Shown one piece after another: positions 13,977-15,331 of a stretch of DNA of 15,331 nt; position 1 is the stretch's first letter; each line of letters starts with the position of its first letter. The DNA comes from an uncultured Pseudomonas sp. GTDB taxonomy: Bacteria; Pseudomonadota; Gammaproteobacteria; Pseudomonadales; Pseudomonadaceae. A program made the position numbers and the translations under genes. The stretch is taken from assembly GCF_946885885.1 (NCBI RefSeq), contig NZ_CAMPHN010000104.1:1-15331 (forward strand). Direction: 5' to 3'. The notes under the pieces were generated by a model, which saw only the letters and a list, made by a program, of their open reading frames with translations, searched no databases and was not told where the DNA came from.

Positions 13977-13981
13977 AACGC

Positions 13982-14008
13982 AGAAGCCCGGCACTAGGCC
14001 GGGCTTCT
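13982..14008. terminator. Bidirectional intrinsic terminator between dsdA and fumarase
   Basis: AGAAGCCCGGC (13982-13992) and GCCGGGCTTCT (13998-14008) pair perfectly over 11 bp around the loop ACTAG. On the minus strand the stem is followed by GCGTTTTAC, a short T run; on the plus strand by CCTT. It begins 5 nt after the dsdA stop and lies 34 nt past the fumarase stop. Confidence 0.85.
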
Positions 14009-14042
14009 CCTTGCAGCTTGAAGCTTGTCGCTTGCGGCTGCC

Positions 14043-15331
14043 TTACTTCACTTCCACCGCCAGGCTGTCGTGGATCTTCTTGTTCCAGATCGCAGGGCCG
14101 GTGATGTGCACGGACTCGCCATTGGTATCGACCGCGACTGTTACGGGCATGTCCTTGACCTCGAACTCGTAGATCGCTTCCATGCCCAGTTCGGGGAAGG
14201 CCAGCACCTTGGACTTCTTGATCGCCTGGGCCACGAGGTAAGCGGCGCCGCCGACGGCCATCAGGTACACGGCCTTGTTGTCCTTGATCGCCTCGATGGC
14301 GATCGGGCCGCGCTCGGATTTGCCGATCATGCCCAACAGGCCAGTACTTTCCAGGATCTGGCGGGTGAATTTATCCATCCGCGTGGCGGTGGTCGGGCCG
14401 GCCGGGCCGACCACTTCTTCGCGTACCGGATCGACTGGGCCGACGTAATAGATAAAGCGGCCCTTGAGATCGACGGGGAGTTGCTCGCCCTTGTTCAGCA
14501 TGTCGACCATGCGCTTGTGCGCGGCGTCGCGGCCGGTGAGCATCTTGCCGTTGAGCAGCACGGTTTCGCCCGGTTTCCAGCTCTGCACGTCTTCCGGGGT
14601 GAGGGTGTCGAGGTCGACGCGGCGCGCGCTCGGGCCCGCTTCCCAGACGATTTCCGGGTAGGCGGACAGATCCGGCGCTTCCAGCTCGGCCGGGCCACTG
14701 CCGTCGAGGACGAAGTGGGCGTGACGGGTGGCGGCGCAGTTGGGGATCATGCACACCGGCAGCGAAGCCGCGTGGGTCGGGTAGTCCATGATCTTCACGT
14801 CGAGCACGGTGGTCAGGCCGCCCAGGCCCTGGGCGCCGATGCCCAGCTGGTTGACCTTGTCGAACAGCTCCAGGCGCAGTTCCTCGATGCGGTTCTGCGG
14901 GCCGCGGGCTTGCAGTTCATGGATGTCGATATGCTCCATCAGCACTTCCTTGGCCATCACCGCGGCCTTCTCGGCGGTACCGCCGATGCCGATCCCGAGC
15001 ATGCCCGGCGGGCACCAGCCGGCGCCCATTTCCGGCACGGTCTTGAGCACCCAGTCGACGATCGAGTCGGAGGGGTTGAGCATGGCCATCTTCGACTTGT
15101 TCTCGGAGCCGCCGCCCTTGGCCGCGACGTCCACTTCCACTTTGTCGCCAGGAACGATGGAATAGTGGATCACCGCCGGGGTGTTGTCCTTGGTGTTCTT
15201 GCGGGCACCGGCCGGGTCGGCGAGGATCGAGGCGCGCAGGACGTTTTCCGGCAGGTTGTAGGCGCGGCGTACGCCTTCGTTGATCATGTCGTCGACGCTC
15301 ATGGTGGCGCCGTCCCAGCGCACGTCCATGC
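14043..15331 (-). CDS. Class I fumarate hydratase, iron-sulfur type (5' end outside window)
   Basis: About 429 C-terminal residues of a class I (4Fe-4S) fumarase; the family in pseudomonads is about 507 residues, so some 80 N-terminal residues lie beyond 15331. The ATG at 15329 is an internal Met, not the start. The enzyme hydrates fumarate to malate in the citric acid cycle. Two of the three cluster Cys are visible: GWCPPGMLGIGIGG and SLPVCMIPNCAATRH; the third is expected in the missing part, as no earlier Cys is seen. The C-terminal beta domain shows GPTTATRMDKF and GKSERGP...AYLVAQAI. It converges with dsdA and shares the hairpin terminator at 13982-14008. The gene is fumA-type, but paralogues exist, so no symbol is assigned. 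Confidence 0.96.
   Translation of the reverse strand, partial: MDVRWDGATMSVDDMINEGVRRAYNLPENVLRASILADPAGARKNTKDNTPAVIHYSIVPGDKVEVDVAAKGGGSENKSKMAMLNPSDSIVDWVLKTVPEMGAGWCPPGMLGIGIGGTAEKAAVMAKEVLMEHIDIHELQARGPQNRIEELRLELFDKVNQLGIGAQGLGGLTTVLDVKIMDYPTHAASLPVCMIPNCAATRHAHFVLDGSGPAELEAPDLSAYPEIVWEAGPSARRVDLDTLTPEDVQSWKPGETVLLNGKMLTGRDAAHKRMVDMLNKGEQLPVDLKGRFIYYVGPVDPVREEVVGPAGPTTATRMDKFTRQILESTGLLGMIGKSERGPIAIEAIKDNKAVYLMAVGGAAYLVAQAIKKSKVLAFPELGMEAIYEFEVKDMPVTVAVDTNGESVHITGPAIWNKKIHDSLAVEVK

Noticed and set aside
12564..13994. Long open frame on the minus strand opposite dsdA (476 codons)
   Set aside because: Shadow frame from high third-position GC in dsdA; composition is Gly/Ala/His/Gln-rich with no family motifs and no ribosome site.
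14014..14041. AGCTTGAAGCTTGTCGCTTG stretch as a REP element
   Set aside because: Resembles common pseudomonad intergenic sequence, but only weak GCAGC/GCTGC pairing and no second copy in the window.
1..15331. CRISPR array, tRNA, rRNA, riboswitch or phage module
   Set aside because: No regularly spaced repeats, cloverleaf sequences, integrase or structural phage genes were recognised on reading both strands.

Overview
The window is about 15.3 kb of GC-rich, gene-dense DNA. Codon use, the class I fumarase, the QseB/PmrA-type regulator and the overall gene families point to a Pseudomonas-type gammaproteobacterium. No 16S or species-level marker is present, so the genus is an inference.

Left third (1-6085, all on the minus strand): one tightly packed seven-gene transcription unit. 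Read in its own direction it encodes a thermostable-hemolysin-family protein, an ANL adenylating enzyme, a small heme-oxygenase-like diiron oxidase/oxygenase with a complete metal-ligand set, a short-chain dehydrogenase, an exported TPR protein, and a QseB/PmrA-like response regulator with its histidine kinase (cut by the window edge). Four of the six junctions overlap. Just upstream of the first gene is a direct repeat CTTAAT-N5-CTTAAG, the textbook PmrA/QseB box, followed by a plausible -10. The simplest reading is an autoregulated operon: a two-component system that switches on a small-molecule or lipid pathway encoded in front of it. The product is unknown to me. This is the best candidate for an undescribed system in the window.

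Middle (6086-8660): a YhcG/DUF1016 PDDEXK nuclease gene broken by an internal frame-shifting deletion, a hairpin, a SnoaL/ketosteroid-isomerase-like protein on the minus strand, and a divergent GNAT acetyltransferase.

Right half (8420-12475): a nitrilase-superfamily amidohydrolase and an AFG1/ZapE-type ATPase (overlapping stop and start), then a convergent isochorismatase-like cysteine hydrolase with a divergent GlxA-type AraC regulator. This block is bracketed by two copies, in opposite orientation, of a MITE-like repeat (234 and 191 bp) with 17-bp terminal inverted repeats. The left copy supplies the stop codon of the GNAT gene and abuts the nitrilase start codon. No transposase is encoded.

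Right edge (12621-15331): D-serine dehydratase (dsdA), a strong hairpin terminator shared with the convergent class I fumarase, and the fumarase itself, whose N-terminus is cut by the window. No tRNA, rRNA or CRISPR array was recognised.
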